From Dehalococcoidales bacterium (lineage in GTDB: Bacteria > Chloroflexota > Dehalococcoidia > Dehalococcoidales > JAQTRN01), in assembly GCA_028711795.1 (NCBI GenBank), contig JAQTRN010000062.1, positions 1 through 6,593 of the forward strand: 6,593 nt of DNA, in the 5' to 3' direction. Positions 5,469 through 6,593 of the stretch are shown here, piece after piece (the stretch's first letter is position 1; each line of letters opens with the position of its first letter). The position numbers and the translations under genes are program-made. The notes beneath the pieces were generated by a model. The model saw only the letters and a list, made by a program, of their open reading frames with translations. It had not been told where the DNA came from and ran no database searches.

Positions 5469-6104
5469 TTACTTGACCTCGATGTTGGATAGCCACTTGA
5501 CCCAGGCGTTACCGAACTCACCGGTGAAAACCAGGCGTAGTGGATAACCGTGCTCCGGCGGTAAGGTCTGTCCGTTGACAGTGTACGCCAGGAATACGCC
5601 GTCTTTCCGGGCATCTTCCAGCGATAATGTTCGGCTGTAGCCATCAATGGCGCGGAAAGTCACCTCGGTCGCTTCCGGCTTGACGCCGGCCCCGTCCAGT
5701 ATCGCTGCCACGGTTACTCCGGTCCACTCGGCGTTGTCCACAAAGAAGCCCGGGCAGATAAGCAGCACCACCTGCGTAGTTGCCGGATATTGCCTGATCT
5801 GCTCGTAGGTCAAGGCCAGCGGCGTTTCTACCAGTCCGTCTACCGTGAGACGGTACTCGTCAATGTTCACGTTCTGAGTGGCGCCGGTGCGGTGCAACTG
5901 GTCTACCGGCGTGATGGCCAAGCCCGAGTTGTCCACATCAGCGGGATCACTGTTAATCAGGTAGGTCAGGTCGTACGGGTCAGTGGCCCCGATGGCTGCC
6001 TGGCAAGATGCGAGCAGCACCACTGCCAGTACGGCCACCAGCAATAGCGACCATACTTTGCGGTATCTATTGATTTTAGTGTTTAGCCGGGTAAAGACTT
6101 TCAC
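5469..6104 (-). CDS. Molybdopterin-dependent oxidoreductase lipoprotein, sulfite-oxidase fold
   Basis: Small exported protein of the oxidoreductase molybdopterin-binding family (sulfite oxidase / MsrP-like fold). The 211 residues start with a basic N-terminus, a hydrophobic stretch (18-32) and the lipobox LASC, so C34 is probably lipidated and the protein anchored outside the cytoplasmic membrane. The core has YRLTVDGLV (84-92), C117 in LLICPGFFVDNAEWTGV as the likely molybdenum ligand, and the family's C-terminal pattern HGYPLRLVF...GNAWVKWLSNIEV. The usual C-x-G-N after the cysteine is CPGFF here, and the Arg-Asn-His segment of true sulfite oxidases is not seen, so the substrate is uncertain. 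No dimerisation or heme domain is present. The start is GTG, with a full AGGAGGTGA (6108-6116) just upstream. It is convergent with mazG and divergent from a rhodanese lipoprotein gene. Confidence 0.88.
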   Translation of the reverse strand: MKVFTRLNTKINRYRKVWSLLLVAVLAVVLLASCQAAIGATDPYDLTYLINSDPADVDNSGLAITPVDQLHRTGATQNVNIDEYRLTVDGLVETPLALTYEQIRQYPATTQVVLLICPGFFVDNAEWTGVTVAAILDGAGVKPEATEVTFRAIDGYSRTLSLEDARKDGVFLAYTVNGQTLPPEHGYPLRLVFTGEFGNAWVKWLSNIEVK

Positions 6105-6159
6105 TCTTCACCTCCTCACAACCAAACTAAGTTTATCTCACGGGGCATCGCCTGTATGC

Positions 6160-6175
6160 GACTTATGTCATATTC
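6160..6175. repeat. GACTTATG/TGTCATATTC element shared with the obgE-dnaA gap
   Basis: GACTTATG (6160-6167) overlaps TGTCATATTC (6166-6175), followed by TGGGC. The same two words occur in the same order and strand at 1112-1119 and 1147-1156, followed by GGGC, but 27 bases apart there. TATG-T-CATA at the centre of this copy is a small dyad. It may be a regulator site or chance; the function is unknown. Confidence 0.3.
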
Positions 6176-6213
6176 TGGGCGTGAAGGGACTAACCAATAG
6201 GATGCTAATCGGT

Positions 6214-6247
6214 CTCCGCACCTGCTCCGCGTGGTGGGGCATGCGGA
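6214..6247. promoter_or_regulatory. CTCCGC repeat cluster upstream of the rhodanese promoter
   Basis: CTCCGC occurs at 6214-6219 and 6225-6230, an 11-bp step. TGCGGA at 6242-6247 is the inverse of TCCGCA at 6215-6220. The cluster ends 3 bases before the -35 element at 6251. An 11-bp direct-repeat step is typical of OmpR/PhoB-type response regulators, so an activator site is possible. This is inference. Confidence 0.3.
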
Positions 6248-6250
6248 AAG

Positions 6251-6280
6251 TTGTGAGGTAGATATGGAAATTGGTAGAAT
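6251..6280 (+). promoter_or_regulatory. Candidate promoter of the rhodanese lipoprotein gene
   Basis: TTGTGA (6251-6256), an 18-base spacer and TAGAAT (6275-6280) are preceded by a TG-G step that forms an extended -10. The predicted start near 6287 gives a leader of about 65 bases. The opposite strand of this gap has no convincing promoter for the oxidoreductase gene. Confidence 0.42.
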
Positions 6281-6351
6281 AGGACATTGCCCATGAACGG
6301 CCGGGGACGGTGAAATCTATTCTGGCCTTTAATATAGTGGAGGTGGGGACT

Positions 6352-6593
6352 GTGGTAATGAACTTAAAAAGAATGACCTGGGCCTGGGTGGCAGTACTGC
6401 TACTCGGGGTTACAGTTGTCGGTGCCGGTTGCACGGCGGACACAGAGACCCCAGCGCCACCGGCGCCGGTAGCCGAGACCATTAGTCCGCTGAAAGCCTA
6501 TACTCTGACTCAGAACAACCAGCGCAACCCCTATTTTGCCATTATCGATGTGCGTACTGCCGCTGAGTTCACCGAGGAACATATCGAAGGCGC
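6352..6593 (+). CDS. Rhodanese-domain lipoprotein, 5' part (3' end outside window)
   Basis: Start of an exported protein with a rhodanese domain. The family moves sulfane sulfur or binds sulfur species through a cysteine in a later loop, which is not visible here. About 80 codons are present. From the ATG at 6358 the protein has a basic N-terminus (MNLKRM), a hydrophobic segment (8-22) and a lipobox-like GAGC, with C25 as the likely lipidated residue. A Pro/Ala/Glu-rich spacer (about 28-45) follows, then IIDVRTAAEFTEEHIEG (62-78), the typical first half of a rhodanese fold. I place the start at GTG 6352 because GGAGGTG (6339-6345) is then 6 bases upstream; ATG 6358 is the alternative and removes only two residues. 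Divergent pairing with the molybdopterin lipoprotein suggests a shared extracytoplasmic sulfur role. Whether the catalytic cysteine exists cannot be judged. Confidence 0.85.
   Translation, partial: MVMNLKRMTWAWVAVLLLGVTVVGAGCTADTETPAPPAPVAETISPLKAYTLTQNNQRNPYFAIIDVRTAAEFTEEHIEG

Noticed and set aside
6168..6482. Minus-strand open frame across the divergent gap and the rhodanese gene start
   Set aside because: It overlaps a clear lipoprotein signal and rhodanese start on the plus strand and the predicted promoter; no known domain.
1..6593. CRISPR array, insertion sequence, phage or toxin-antitoxin genes
   Set aside because: No regularly spaced repeats, transposase or integrase motifs or paired small genes were seen. 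MazG here is the pyrophosphohydrolase and no mazEF genes are adjacent.

Overview
The window looks like a chromosomal core-gene segment of a moderately GC-rich bacterium. It probably belongs to the Chloroflexota, class Dehalococcoidia. This placement is an inference from memory: the partial Obg protein carries an EIPG switch and an AHLGRGLGHDFLRHI stretch that closely resemble the Dehalococcoides Obg protein. No rRNA, tRNA, CRISPR array, transposase or phage gene is visible, and the gene content is housekeeping except at the right edge.

Left third (1-2541, minus strand): the 5' two thirds or more of obgE (ribosome-associated GTPase) runs off the left edge. It is preceded by an AT-rich 270-bp gap and then by a complete dnaA. 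The DnaA protein has intact ATPase motifs but a changed DNA-recognition signature (N-P-S where D-H-T is usual). dnaA is not next to dnaN, so this is not the textbook dnaA-dnaN origin layout. The AT-rich gap downstream of dnaA contains one DnaA-box-like 9-mer and is a weak candidate for origin-like DNA.

Middle (2542-5451): a 308-bp divergent control region separates dnaA from three plus-strand genes. These are fmt (methionyl-tRNA formyltransferase), a YugP-type membrane zinc metallopeptidase with its own likely promoter, and mazG (nucleoside triphosphate pyrophosphohydrolase). A rho-independent terminator follows mazG. The control region holds a candidate dnaA promoter flanked by an 8-bp direct repeat spaced three helical turns apart, and a 24-bp imperfect palindrome in the fmt leader.

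Right end (5469-6593): two divergently transcribed genes for small exported lipoproteins. One (minus strand) is a single-domain sulfite-oxidase-fold molybdopterin protein with a CPGFF active-site cysteine motif. The other (plus strand, cut by the window edge) is a rhodanese-domain lipoprotein. Both are predicted to be anchored outside the cytoplasmic membrane and they share a control region, so they may form an extracytoplasmic sulfur-handling pair. This is the most accessory-looking part of the window.

Taken together, the core genes cover replication initiation (DnaA), ribosome maturation (Obg), translation initiation (Fmt), nucleotide-pool cleaning (MazG) and membrane proteolysis (YugP-like). 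Four of the seven genes appear to start with GTG or TTG.
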